Source: an uncultured Candidatus Melainabacteria bacterium
GTDB lineage: Bacteria; Cyanobacteriota; Vampirovibrionia; Gastranaerophilales; Gastranaerophilaceae
Assembly: GCA_934757275.1 (NCBI GenBank)
Contig: CAKVLN010000001.1
Coordinates: 248,001 to 312,000, forward strand
Length of the DNA stretch: 64,000 nucleotides
Direction of reading: 5' to 3'
Shown in pieces: positions 8,707 to 17,520 of this stretch. Under the pieces are notes generated by a model. It saw nothing but the letters and a program-made list of their open reading frames with translations. It was not told the DNA's origin and made no database searches. Positions within the stretch are counted from its first letter, which is position 1. The number at the start of each line of letters is the position of its first letter. The position numbers were made by a program, and so were the translations under genes.

Positions 8707-9066
8707 ATGAATGTAACAAATATCAGAAATCAACAACAAGGTTTAATCAGAAAAAGATTATCAGAAATTTATACTCACGAAAGAGCACACAAGGCTAAAG
8801 GTGGTTCATTAACTGGACCAATAGTTATTGATTGGAAAAATGGTATTCCAATTGGCGGGCATGTTTCTATAAAAATTCCGTCATTGAATCCGAAAAATCC
8901 AAAAAGGACTATAGATGAGGCAAATACGGTAATTAATTCTGCAATGGCTCCATCAGATCCTTCTAGTCAAGATTACAAAGTTGCTGGTCAAGCAAAATCA
9001 GTAAAGGCTCAAGCTCAGAAATTACAAGCAAATAAGAAAAATAAGGGGTTGGATTATTATGCATAA
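8707..9066 (+). CDS. Small putative zinc metalloprotease, SprA-related type
   Basis: The protein has 119 residues. THERAHKAKGG (from residue 23) holds H-E-x-x-H inside the pattern of the SprA-related putative metalloprotease family. It continues with GPIVIDWKNGIPIGGHVSI, then TIDEANTVINSAMAPSDPSSQD and a helical QAKSVKAQAQ tail, the usual order in that family. The family is normally longer with a variable N-terminus, so this is close to a minimal catalytic core. No signal peptide. The start MNVTNIRNQQQG only weakly resembles the shared peptide of other orphans. Substrate unknown. Confidence 0.7.
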   Translation: MNVTNIRNQQQGLIRKRLSEIYTHERAHKAKGGSLTGPIVIDWKNGIPIGGHVSIKIPSLNPKNPKRTIDEANTVINSAMAPSDPSSQDYKVAGQAKSVKAQAQKLQANKKNKGLDYYA

Positions 9067-9148
9067 ACTAATCGAATTGTTATATAGACTCTTTGCGACA
9101 AAGAATTTTGCCTTCGTGGAAATTGAAAAAGACTAATTTGTTTTTTAT

Positions 9149-9177
9149 TTGCAAAAACTCTTAAAATCAATTAAAAT
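9149..9177 (+). promoter_or_regulatory. Promoter giving a leaderless mRNA
   Basis: TTGCAA (9149-9154), a 17-base spacer and TAAAAT (9172-9177). The -10 ends 6 bases before the ATG at 9184 and there is no ribosome binding site. Confidence 0.5.
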
Positions 9178-9183
9178 CAATGT

Positions 9184-11421
9184 ATGAATTATCAGTTTTT
9201 AGACAGTTCGATTGATTTTAATGATATTATTTTGCCAAATTCTGACAAAATTCACCCGCTTTTGTTAAAAAGTAATGAGGTGGAAATTAAGAAGGCGCTT
9301 GGCTTTTTAGCGAGCGAGGAACGTTTTTTGTATGTCCATGGCTTTCTAGGAACTGGAAAAAGGCAATTTATAAATTATGTTACTGATTTTTTGCAAAAAG
9401 ATGTGATAAAGCTTGAATATTATTGTAAACAATCAACTGTTTGCGATGATATTCTTTTATATTTTATAGATATTATTGAAAAAACTGCGCTTTCAAAGGC
9501 CGTTAATTTGAATGCAAAAGTTACAACGCTTGCGGTTAAATTTCAAACTTATATTTCCTCTATAAAAAAGCCATTTGTAATAATTCTACATTCTTATGAC
9601 GATGTTTTGGAAGAAAATTCAAATTTAATTTCAAAATGCCTGCAAGACGCCCTAGAGGGGAATAATACAAAGATTATTTTGTCAACAAGAGCGTTGGTTC
9701 AAGGAATTTTAGGCGATATCAAGTTTGATAAAAAAGTCTTTTTGAAAGCTTTTTCAAAGGACTTGTTCAAAGAATTTTTGGCAATGAATCAAATCACTTG
9801 CACAGATACAACGCTGGAAGACTTTTACAAATATACTCGTGGCTATTATTATTACACGGCTTTATCTGTAAAAATTATTCAAGCAATGAAAATTTCTCTA
9901 AACGAATTTTTAGAAAAGTTTGCGATGTCTGGCATGAGTTTTGATTCGTATTTGGGGGTGACTTATATAAACTTAATTCCAAATACAATAAGAAATTTCT
10001 TCTGGTTTTTAAGAACAGTAAGGCACGGGCTTACTCTCAATGCGTTAGCGATATTTGAGTTGTATGATGAGTTTTCGATAGAATATTTAAAAACTAATTT
10101 GATGATTTTTCAAGTAGGTGAAGTTGTCTACGTACAGGATTATTTCCAACAAAATATTGATATTTCAATTCCAGCGAAAACAGAAATCAAATTGCATAAA
10201 TATATTATCAGTATTTACGAAAAGCAATTAAAACTTCCATTACAGACAAGAGAAATTCTGATTTCTAGACAGGCTTTGCGTGCGGAAATTGAATATCATT
10301 CTGCTTGTATAAAAAATATTGAAGCTGGCGGAAAAATTACAGAAAAGGTTCAAGAGGTTGCGCCAAAAGAACAAGTTGTTGAAAAGAAAATAATTTCTCA
10401 TGACGTTGATTCAAGGGTTCAAGAAGCTAGGAAATTGACGGAAGAAAAGAAAAACACAGAAGCAATTGAACTTTGTTTGAGTATATTGAAAGAAGAAAAA
10501 ATCGATACCCAAACTGTTAATGATGTAAGAACTTTGTTAGCTAGAGTTTATAAGAAAATTGGTGATTATTCAAAGGCAAAATATTATTTAGAACTGGTAG
10601 AAACGTATTATAGAAAAAATAATGAAGTAATAAATTTGAATTACTTGTATTATGAATTGACTAAAATTTATTTTTTGATGTATAAATGCGAACGAGCAAT
10701 AGAAACTATCAAAAAAGTTATTTATTCTGTAGATACTCCTCAGTCCTTGATGGTGGCATCTTGTACTTTACTGGGAAATATTTATTCTGCGCAAAATAAC
10801 GCAGAGGAGGCTTATTCATATTATCAAAAAGCTTTGGCGTCTTTAGACGACAATACATCGGAAGAAACATTAGCTGAATTGTATTTTAAATATGCTCTGG
10901 CTTCTGACGATAGAGGTGATGAAAAGACCGCATTTGAATATTACTATAAATGTATTACTGTTGGTGGTGAAAACCCATATAAGTCACTCGCTTATTCAAA
11001 TATGGGTGCTTGTTATTCTGATAATGGCAATCTTTCTGATGCTAAAGATTGTTTGAAGAAGGCTTATGAAATTGAAAAGCGTAACAATGACTACGATGGA
11101 ATTTATTATAATGCCTCTCAATTAGCCGAGGTGTTAGTAAAATTGCATGATAGTGAAGCTTTGAATTACTTATTAGAGGCTAAACAGTCTGCAGAATTTT
11201 TGAACGAGAATTTCTATGTAATGGAAGCAGAAGTTGCATTGGGTGATTATTATTATAATGATGCAACTAAGGCGAAGATGGCTTTGATAGAGTATTTTAA
11301 AGCTAGAAGAATTGCATTGGCAATAGGTGATGATGTTGAAAAAATTGATAGCAGAATTAAAGATATGCAACTTAGAATGGGTAAAGAAGAATTTAGTGAG
11401 ATAGAAAATAAGTATGAATAA
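9184..11421 (+). CDS. STAND-like NTPase with C-terminal TPR repeats
   Basis: The protein has 745 residues. A P-loop GFLGTGKR lies at 53-60, a Walker B-like strand FVIILHSYDD at 131-140, and a further strand KIILSTRA near 163-170. Together they suggest a STAND/AAA-type ATPase about 250 residues long. A helical winged-helix-like region to about 350 and a charged linker follow, then from about 410 a long set of TPR units (for example AEEAYSYYQKALASLD, SLAYSNMGACYSDNGNLSDA). Such proteins act as nucleotide-dependent switches or assembly scaffolds. The start has no ribosome binding site but a -10 box 6 bases upstream. The end overlaps rsmG by 8 bases. Partner unknown. Confidence 0.7.
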   Translation: MNYQFLDSSIDFNDIILPNSDKIHPLLLKSNEVEIKKALGFLASEERFLYVHGFLGTGKRQFINYVTDFLQKDVIKLEYYCKQSTVCDDILLYFIDIIEKTALSKAVNLNAKVTTLAVKFQTYISSIKKPFVIILHSYDDVLEENSNLISKCLQDALEGNNTKIILSTRALVQGILGDIKFDKKVFLKAFSKDLFKEFLAMNQITCTDTTLEDFYKYTRGYYYYTALSVKIIQAMKISLNEFLEKFAMSGMSFDSYLGVTYINLIPNTIRNFFWFLRTVRHGLTLNALAIFELYDEFSIEYLKTNLMIFQVGEVVYVQDYFQQNIDISIPAKTEIKLHKYIISIYEKQLKLPLQTREILISRQALRAEIEYHSACIKNIEAGGKITEKVQEVAPKEQVVEKKIISHDVDSRVQEARKLTEEKKNTEAIELCLSILKEEKIDTQTVNDVRTLLARVYKKIGDYSKAKYYLELVETYYRKNNEVINLNYLYYELTKIYFLMYKCERAIETIKKVIYSVDTPQSLMVASCTLLGNIYSAQNNAEEAYSYYQKALASLDDNTSEETLAELYFKYALASDDRGDEKTAFEYYYKCITVGGENPYKSLAYSNMGACYSDNGNLSDAKDCLKKAYEIEKRNNDYDGIYYNASQLAEVLVKLHDSEALNYLLEAKQSAEFLNENFYVMEAEVALGDYYYNDATKAKMALIEYFKARRIALAIGDDVEKIDSRIKDMQLRMGKEEFSEIENKYE

Positions 11422-12028
11422 TGTAGAAAACAAATTTGAAATCAATGCCGATTTTGGTGAATATAAAAGAGTGTTTTTAGAAGAGAATGCTAAGCTTAAT
11501 TTGATTTCAAAAAATGATGAAAAAGTTTTGTTTGAAAAACATATTTATGATTCGCTTGCAATAAAATTATTCTTTGAAAAATATGGAATAAAAAAGGCTA
11601 ACTTGCTTGATATAGGCTGTGGTGGTGGTTTCCCTTGCGTGCCTATAGCTATAGAATTTCCTTCTGTAAATGTTGTTGGAATTGATAGCATTAGAAAGAA
11701 AATTAATTCTATAAATGCGATAAAAGACGCTTTACAACTTAATAATCTTTCAACAATGTGTGACAGAGTTGAAAATATTAAGAACAAATCTTTTGACGTT
11801 ATTACGAGCCGAGCAGTTGCAGATTTGGCGAAAATTAGCGAGTATGCTCTGCCTTTGATTAAAAAGAACGGATATTTTGTAGCGTATAAATCTAAAAAAG
11901 CGTTGGAAGAATTGGAAGGCGCAAAAGAAGTTTTGAAGAAATATAACGCTAAAGTTGTTGATATTATTAATTATACGTTACCATTAGAAGAAGTTTACGA
12001 AAGAAATTTGATAGTAATAAAGAGATAG
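11414..12028 (+). CDS. rsmG: 16S rRNA (guanine-527-N7) methyltransferase
   Basis: The 204 residues carry the SAM-binding motif LLDIGCGGGFPCVPIAI and the preceding NLISKNDEKVLFEKHIYDSL, which together identify RsmG (GidB). ITSRAVADLAKISEYALPLI is the next family block. It methylates G527 of 16S rRNA in the 30S subunit. The length is normal. Its start lies within the last 8 bases of the STAND-like gene, so it is probably translationally coupled to it. Confidence 0.93.
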   Translation: MNNVENKFEINADFGEYKRVFLEENAKLNLISKNDEKVLFEKHIYDSLAIKLFFEKYGIKKANLLDIGCGGGFPCVPIAIEFPSVNVVGIDSIRKKINSINAIKDALQLNNLSTMCDRVENIKNKSFDVITSRAVADLAKISEYALPLIKKNGYFVAYKSKKALEELEGAKEVLKKYNAKVVDIINYTLPLEEVYERNLIVIKR

Positions 12029-12190
12029 AAGTTTTTATCTTAATTTTAAACATGACACAAATCAACCATATAAATGATGGGAAGCATGCCAACATGATGT
12101 AAAGTATAAGAGGTACTAATAGTATTCGATTTTTTAGGACAATTTTATGTCTTAAATAATGTTAGTATCATCTTGGTGAGGTAGGTAAAA

Positions 12191-12634
12191 TTGAAGAAAT
12201 TCAAGTTTCGATTGCAAGTCGTGCTTGACATGCGAGAAAAAGAACTTGAGCAAAGACAGATGGAAATGGCAAAAATTGTTGCAGCATTAAATTTGCAACA
12301 AGAGAAACTTCAAGGTATCCTAAACGCTCAAGATAGTAATACAAACGAGATGGAAGCTCTTTATATGGCGTCTGAACTTGATATTATGCAAATAGAAGGA
12401 CATAGAAACTTCGGCATAAAACTTGTGAACGATGCACGCAATCAAGAAAGAATTATTAATAACACAAAACATATTCTTTCAAGAAAACAACAAGAAGTTA
12501 AAGAAGCACACCAAAAAGTTGAAGTTTTAAAAAAACTTAAAGAAAAACAAGAAAAAGAGTTTTATAAAAACTTCTTGCAAGCGGAAATGAAAGAAATTGA
12601 TGATATAACATCAGCAAGGTTTAGGCTTAGATGA
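12191..12634 (+). CDS. fliJ: Flagellar export chaperone FliJ
   Basis: The 147 residues are nearly all charged alpha helix: FKFRLQVVLDMREKELEQRQ at the start, long coiled coil throughout. The size, the F-x-x-R-L-x-x-V-L-x-x-R-E-x-E start and the place before fliK identify FliJ, the central stalk of the flagellar type III export ATPase. The start codon is TTG at 12191 with a GAGGTAGG site upstream; no in-frame ATG fits better. The stop overlaps the fliK ATG by 4 bases. The 160-base gap upstream shows no convincing flagellar sigma promoter. Confidence 0.85.
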   Translation: MKKFKFRLQVVLDMREKELEQRQMEMAKIVAALNLQQEKLQGILNAQDSNTNEMEALYMASELDIMQIEGHRNFGIKLVNDARNQERIINNTKHILSRKQQEVKEAHQKVEVLKKLKEKQEKEFYKNFLQAEMKEIDDITSARFRLR

Positions 12635-13872
12635 CACAAGCATTATTAAATAATTTGATAAATAATACTCAACAAACTTTTACAGAAAAGGTTGTTGGTC
12701 AAGGCTTTGCGCAAACGGATTTCCAAAATGTTTTGGAGAAGCAAACAAGCTTGCAAGAGAAAGCAGAAACTATTAAGGAAAGTTTAGGAGCTTTGAAAAA
12801 GCCTGTAGAAAACACTTTTCAAAAATTACAAGATAAAATTAATGCAGTGTCAAAAGAGGTTGGTGGAGAATCTGCGCTAGATATTAGCTTGGCAAAAGCT
12901 GATGACGAAGGCGAGATTGACGCAAAAGAAGATATTCCAATAGAGAACACTGATGGTGAAACTTCGGATAATACAATTGTAGATACTGCAGTGCAAAATT
13001 TAATGCAACAAATACTTCAAACTCAACCAGTTCAGATTAATCAAATTCAGCAGGTGCAAGAGGCTGCAAAAGAGGTTGAACAAGGACTTGAGGCTATTGA
13101 TGAAGAATTACATGTTACATTGAATGGTATAGATTTAGACAAGGTGCTTGAAGATTTCGGACTCAACAACACAGAAGATTTGCCAGAAGTTAAAACTTTG
13201 AAAACAGAAATTGCAGAGGAAACAGATGGAAAAAGTTTAGAAGAATTGGTTGATGAAGATACTTTGAGAGAACTAAACATTGAATCTGTCGAGGCTGATA
13301 CATCATCAGGTGAAGAAGAGAGCGCAGATTTGATGCAAAACCAGACCGCAGAGGAGCAGGGGGTAAAGGCTATGCTTCATGCTGATGCCGACTTTGGGGA
13401 GGTAAAAGCAGAGGTTCAGTCTAATGTATCGACGCAGGCGCCGAAGTCTACAGGAAACAGCGATGTTACACCGAGCAAAATTATTGATCAAATTTCTAAA
13501 CAAATGGAAAATATGAATACTGGTTCGAGAGTAAACATTGTTTTGAATCCTGAGTCTTTGGGGAAGGTTTCAGTGCAACTTATTAATACAAAAGAAGGCT
13601 TGTCGGCACAATTCACAGTTGCAACACAGGACGCAAGAAATCTTATCTTGAAAGGGCTGGACGGTTTAAAGGATACATTGTTGACACAAGGTGTAAATGT
13701 TGATAATGTGACAGTAAAATTGAGTGAAACTCAAGAGAGTGAATATAACGCTGATTGGACTGAACAAGAAGGTTCAAGAGGTGGAAATAAAGAGCAAGGT
13801 TCATACAAGGGGCAGAAGGAAAAAGAAAAATTTGAAGAGATGATGTCTTTTGTAAACAACGAAGAAAATTAG
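12631..13872 (+). CDS. fliK: Flagellar hook-length control protein FliK
   Basis: The protein has 413 residues. The N-terminal ~270 residues are low-complexity, acidic and glutamine-rich, as usual for the secreted ruler part. Residues 285-370 form the conserved Flg_hook domain: GSRVNIVLNPESLGKVSVQL, LSAQFTVATQDARNLIL and the helix LDGLKDTLLTQGVNVDNVTV. FliK measures the hook and switches export specificity at FlhB. It overlaps fliJ by 4 bases (ATGA) and is followed 9 bases later by flgD. Confidence 0.9.
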   Translation: MTQALLNNLINNTQQTFTEKVVGQGFAQTDFQNVLEKQTSLQEKAETIKESLGALKKPVENTFQKLQDKINAVSKEVGGESALDISLAKADDEGEIDAKEDIPIENTDGETSDNTIVDTAVQNLMQQILQTQPVQINQIQQVQEAAKEVEQGLEAIDEELHVTLNGIDLDKVLEDFGLNNTEDLPEVKTLKTEIAEETDGKSLEELVDEDTLRELNIESVEADTSSGEEESADLMQNQTAEEQGVKAMLHADADFGEVKAEVQSNVSTQAPKSTGNSDVTPSKIIDQISKQMENMNTGSRVNIVLNPESLGKVSVQLINTKEGLSAQFTVATQDARNLILKGLDGLKDTLLTQGVNVDNVTVKLSETQESEYNADWTEQEGSRGGNKEQGSYKGQKEKEKFEEMMSFVNNEEN

Positions 13873-13881
13873 GAGAAGGTT

Positions 13882-14406
13882 ATGACTACGGTTTCAACTG
13901 AGATAACAAATTTGCAGAACCAGACTGCAATGTCACAAACAAATACAACATCAAAAACAAATACAACATCAAGAACTACAAGTTCTACCAATGACAGTAA
14001 CATGTTTTTGAACTTGATGTTGCAACAATTGAAGAATCAAGATCCCACACAACCAACTGATAACACGGAATGGTTGTCACAGTTGGCTCAGTATTCATCA
14101 TTGGAGCAAATGACGCAAATGAATAGTGGCTTGACAAATTGTATGAATTATATTTCTGCAATGTATAAAGATATGTCAATGAATGCAGAAATAACTCAAA
14201 CTCTTTCTATGATTGGCAAAGAGGTTACAATTTCTGTTCCAGATGAAAAAGATAGCTCTAAAACGACAGAAATAAAAGGAACTGTTACCGAAGCAAACTT
14301 TAAAGATGGTACTGGTAAAGTTAAGGTTAATGGTGAATATTATTCTATCTCTAACATTACTTCTATTAGAGAAAAAGGCGAAACGACAACTACTAGTAAA
14401 AGCTAA
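13882..14406 (+). CDS. flgD: Flagellar hook assembly protein FlgD
   Basis: The 174 residues start with a Ser/Thr/Asn-rich segment, then the FlgD signature FLNLMLQQLKNQDPTQP and TEWLSQLAQYSSLEQM. FlgD is the hook scaffold cap. The C-terminal ~70 residues (IGKEVTISVPDE...VKVNGEYYSISNITSI) are the short form of the Tudor-like part, so the protein is shorter than enterobacterial FlgD (about 230). A purine-rich site (GGAGAAGG) precedes the ATG. Confidence 0.92.
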   Translation: MTTVSTEITNLQNQTAMSQTNTTSKTNTTSRTTSSTNDSNMFLNLMLQQLKNQDPTQPTDNTEWLSQLAQYSSLEQMTQMNSGLTNCMNYISAMYKDMSMNAEITQTLSMIGKEVTISVPDEKDSSKTTEIKGTVTEANFKDGTGKVKVNGEYYSISNITSIREKGETTTTSKS

Positions 14407-14470
14407 AAAGTTTTTATTATATTTTTAAATTTAACAAAACATCTCAGACAATAACAGGAGGACGACATAG

Positions 14471-15814
14471 ATGTCACAAGCATTACACACTGCAAGTACG
14501 GGTATAAATGCAGGACAATCGCAGATTAACGTAGTAGCAAACAACGTTGCTAATATTAATACAACTGCGTATAAGTCTGCAAATATGACTTTTGAAACAT
14601 TGTATTCAAGAAATCTTTCTTATGGAAGCGCAGCTACAAAGGAGGGCGGCGGTACAAATCCAAAGCAAATTGGACTAGGCGTAAAAGTTGGCGGTATAAC
14701 TAGAGATTTTGCTTTTGGTGAATATGTTAGTACTGGAAGAGATATGGACACAATGATTTCAGGTAATGGTTTCTATGTTGTTCAAGATGCTGATGGCAAA
14801 CAATATTTTACAAGAGATGGTATTTTCTCAACAGATTCTGATGGCAATGTCGTTACTCAATCCGGCATGAAGGTTGTTGCAACAAGAACTCCTTATTCTA
14901 ATGCAAGTTCAGATAAGACAGTTAAAATTCCTAAAACTTTAAGTGCTGTTGTAAAAGGTGATCCTGACATCTCTACAAAGAAAATTAGTGAATTAAATAA
15001 TGCAAGTATTACAACTGGTAACGTTATTGCAAATGTAACGGGTACAGATGTAAATGGTGGTACAGTTACAAAAGAGGTTGTGTTGACGGTGCCAGCAGGC
15101 GATCCAACAATTCAAGAAATTTGTGATTCTTTTAACAATGCGATTAAAGCAGCAGGTATTACTGGTGGTGCAAATTTTGCAGCTGCAGATGGTTCAATAA
15201 CTAGAACTGGCACAATGACATTCCCTGATGACGAACGAACTACAAGTAATTTTTTGGGTCAAACAGGTTTGAGTACAAAAACAACTTCTTCTAATCTAAA
15301 TCAGACCGTAACTTTAAATGAAATGGTTAATTATAACAGTTCGGATAGCTTGTCGTTGAAATCTACAACTATTGATGAGAATGGTGTTGTTGTTGCGACT
15401 TATGATAATGGTTCAATTTTGACGCAGTATGTTGACAATACTTCTACTATTCAGTGGAAATTTACAACTCCTCAAGGCGTTGTTATTTCTGGTGCAGATG
15501 TTGCTGCTAATAGCACTTCTATTCAAAATTCAAATTTTGTGATTGAATTAGCAACAATGGTTAACCAAGAAGGTTTGATATCTTTAAATAATAATCTCTG
15601 GGAATGGGGTCCAGATGTTGGTGAAATTTATTATGGTATGGCTGGAGAAATGTCATTTGGAACAATTGATACTGGCGGGTATGAGGGTTCTAACGTTGAT
15701 ATTGCATCAGAGCTTTCAAATATGATTTCAGCGCAAAGAATGATTCAGATGAACTCAAGAGTATTCTCAACTGCAAGTAGCGTGATGGAAACATTGAGTT
15801 ATTTGGGACAATAG
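14471..15814 (+). CDS. flgE: Flagellar hook protein FlgE
   Basis: The protein has 447 residues. The N-terminus has the axial-protein rod motif (GINAGQSQINVVANNVANIN, then TTAYKSANMTFETL) and the C-terminus the matching SELSNMISAQRMIQMNSRVF helix. The D1 region (DMDTMISGNGFYVVQD, YFTRDGIFSTDSDGNVV) is characteristic of FlgE/FlgG. Position after flgD and length indicate the hook. A strong ribosome binding site (AGGAGG) suits a high-copy protein. The gene ends the fliJ-fliK-flgD-flgE set. Confidence 0.92.
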   Translation: MSQALHTASTGINAGQSQINVVANNVANINTTAYKSANMTFETLYSRNLSYGSAATKEGGGTNPKQIGLGVKVGGITRDFAFGEYVSTGRDMDTMISGNGFYVVQDADGKQYFTRDGIFSTDSDGNVVTQSGMKVVATRTPYSNASSDKTVKIPKTLSAVVKGDPDISTKKISELNNASITTGNVIANVTGTDVNGGTVTKEVVLTVPAGDPTIQEICDSFNNAIKAAGITGGANFAAADGSITRTGTMTFPDDERTTSNFLGQTGLSTKTTSSNLNQTVTLNEMVNYNSSDSLSLKSTTIDENGVVVATYDNGSILTQYVDNTSTIQWKFTTPQGVVISGADVAANSTSIQNSNFVIELATMVNQEGLISLNNNLWEWGPDVGEIYYGMAGEMSFGTIDTGGYEGSNVDIASELSNMISAQRMIQMNSRVFSTASSVMETLSYLGQ

Positions 15815-15818
15815 AGGT

Positions 15819-15950
15819 GAAGTGAATGGGTCAATAGGTGAATGAGTGAATAAGTTCGTATAAAATATGTTTAAATGTGAACGCCGTTCAATATTGACAA
15901 TAATCTAAAATGAACTTATTCACTTATTCACCCATTCACTTATTCACTTC
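15819..15950. repeat. Long imperfect inverted repeat built of heptad units
   Basis: The left arm 15819-15857 and right arm 15912-15950 pair at 34 of 39 positions around a 54-base loop. Both are made of repeating GTGAATRR-like units. It lies just after flgE and may end or stabilise its mRNA. Arms with near-tandem units suggest slippage. Confidence 0.75.
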
Positions 15951-15952
15951 CA

Positions 15953-16077
15953 AAAAGGCATGCCTTTTGTGTAAACAAGTTCACAAAATCATGTCAAATT
16001 CTTAACAAAATCAAGGCAACTTTACAAAACTTAATAATTCTCAACATGGTTGAAATCCATGTAAAACATGGGTTTCA
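15953..16077. other. Two more palindromes in the flgE-yggS gap
   Basis: AAAAGGCATGCCTTTT (15953-15968) is a perfect 16-bp palindrome. TGAAATCCATGT (16051-16062) pairs with ACATGGGTTTCA (16066-16077) over 12 bp, with one G-T pair and a 3-base loop. No T run follows the second, so a role as operator or 5' leader hairpin is as likely as termination. The rest of this ~357-base gap shows no gene. Confidence 0.5.
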
Positions 16078-16171
16078 GCATGTTTTGAAGAAGGGCTGAA
16101 AGTTGTTACAAACAAAGACTTGTACATATCATGATTTGTATTATATAATACAGAAAAGGGACGAAGGGGAA

Positions 16172-16876
16172 ATGTTGATACCATCACAAATTTGGGGCGA
16201 AGATATTCAGATTAATCGCTCAAAGGTAAAAGCAAATCTTGATGAAATCCAAAAAAGTATCGCACATTCTAAAATAAAGATAATCGCAGTTACAAAGTAT
16301 TTCGGACTTGATGCAATAAAGGCTGGGTTTGAAGTAGGAATTAGAGATTTTGGCGAGTCAAGAGCGGTTGATGCAGTTAATAAGATTGAAGCCTTGCCAG
16401 ACGAAATTCGAGAAAATTCTACTTTCCATTTTATTGGTCATTTGCAAACAAACAAGGTCGAAAAAGTTGTAAAACACTTTGATGTGATTCATTCAGTTGA
16501 TTCATTGAAAGTGGCGAAAGTTATATCAAACGTTGCCTGTCAATTGAATAAGAGAGAGAAGGTTTTATTGCAGGTAAACAATGCTGGTGAAGAACAGAAG
16601 TTCGGCTATGCAAAAGATGTTTTGAAGGCTGATATGGAGGAACTTTTAAAATTAGAAGGTTTGGACATAATTGGTTTGATGAACATTGCACCGCTCAATA
16701 TTCCAGAAGAAAAGTTGGAGGAATTGTTTAAGGATATTCGTCTATTTAGAGATGAACTTGAACAAGAGTTTAAGGTGAAACTTCCAGAGTTATCAATGGG
16801 TATGAGCAATGATTACAAAATTGCGATTAGAGAAGGTGCAACAATAATAAGAGTAGGAAGAAAGTTATTTAGTTAA
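16172..16876 (+). CDS. YggS-type PLP-binding protein (PLP homeostasis)
   Basis: I place the start at the ATG at 16172, preceded by GAAGGGGAA, giving 234 residues. The frame extends upstream to a TTG at 16103, but that sequence does not look coded. IKIIAVTKYFGLDAIKAGFE holds the PLP lysine, FGESRAVDAVNKIEAL matches the F-G-E-N-R-V-Q motif, and FHFIGHLQTNKVEKVV, LLQVNNAGEEQKFGYA and ELSMGMSNDYKIAIREGATIIRVG complete the family pattern. These proteins buffer free PLP. The position directly before sepF is the usual neighbourhood in cyanobacteria and Firmicutes. Confidence 0.9.
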   Translation: MLIPSQIWGEDIQINRSKVKANLDEIQKSIAHSKIKIIAVTKYFGLDAIKAGFEVGIRDFGESRAVDAVNKIEALPDEIRENSTFHFIGHLQTNKVEKVVKHFDVIHSVDSLKVAKVISNVACQLNKREKVLLQVNNAGEEQKFGYAKDVLKADMEELLKLEGLDIIGLMNIAPLNIPEEKLEELFKDIRLFRDELEQEFKVKLPELSMGMSNDYKIAIREGATIIRVGRKLFS

Positions 16877-16894
16877 TTAAATATTGGAGGAGAA

Positions 16895-17419
16895 ATGGCA
16901 TTATCAGAAGGACTAAAAGGGTTTGTAAACTTTTTTGCAAAGAGTTTTAACGATGGAGAAAGCGAAGATGCTTTCATGGATCTAGTAGACAACGACGGTG
17001 AATATGAAACCGATGGTACTTTGGCTATTAACAGAGATATTGATAGCATGTATGGTACAAGAGTTAATGCAAAACCTGAACGTTCTTTTGAAAGAGAATC
17101 AAAAGTTGTTTCTCACCCAAATTCATACAAATCTGGTGAAGTTACAGTTATTGAGCCTCGTTCATTCTCAGAATCAGCTCAAATTGTTAAAAAATTAATT
17201 GATAAGAAAACTGTTATTCTTCATTTAGATTTGCTAGATAAAGAACAATCTCAAAGAACAATTGATTTTGTTTGTGGTGCTTCTCACGCTTTGAATGGCA
17301 CTGCTCAAAAAATTAGCGATATGGTATTTATTTTCACTCCAAGCAATGTTTCTTTGTCTGTTGAAAATGGCGCAGTTCAAAGCAAATTTGCAGAATCTTT
17401 GTGGAATAAACCACTATAG
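16895..17419 (+). CDS. sepF: Cell division protein SepF
   Basis: The 174 residues start with an amphipathic, membrane-binding type helix (ALSEGLKGFVNFFAK), followed by an acidic linker. The SepF fold lies in the second half: VTVIEPRSFSESAQIVKKLI, KTVILHLDLLDKEQSQRTID, FVCGASHALNGTAQKISDMV and FIFTPSNVSL. SepF anchors FtsZ to the membrane and occurs in Gram-positives and cyanobacteria, supporting the assignment of the organism. Strong ribosome binding site (GGAGGAG), 18 bases after yggS. Confidence 0.93.
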   Translation: MALSEGLKGFVNFFAKSFNDGESEDAFMDLVDNDGEYETDGTLAINRDIDSMYGTRVNAKPERSFERESKVVSHPNSYKSGEVTVIEPRSFSESAQIVKKLIDKKTVILHLDLLDKEQSQRTIDFVCGASHALNGTAQKISDMVFIFTPSNVSLSVENGAVQSKFAESLWNKPL

Positions 17420-17496
17420 GATATGAAATTTTGACAATAGTCAAATAGAAGTATGAAATTTTTATAATATATTGATTTGTGATAGTTGGATTTTCA

Positions 17497-17520
17497 GGGT
17501 GCATTTGCACCCTTTTTATT
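17497..17520 (+). terminator. Terminator between sepF and rlmH
   Basis: GGGTGC-ATTT-GCACCC followed by TTTTTATT. It lies between convergent genes and ends the yggS-sepF transcript. Confidence 0.85.

Noticed and set aside
12029..12190. Sigma-28-type flagellar promoter before fliJ
   Set aside because: TAAAGTAT is present, but no GCCGATAA-like box follows at the right distance.
15819..15950. CRISPR-like appearance of repeated GTGAATRR units
   Set aside because: Units are 7-8 bases without spacers and form an inverted repeat; no cas gene is near.
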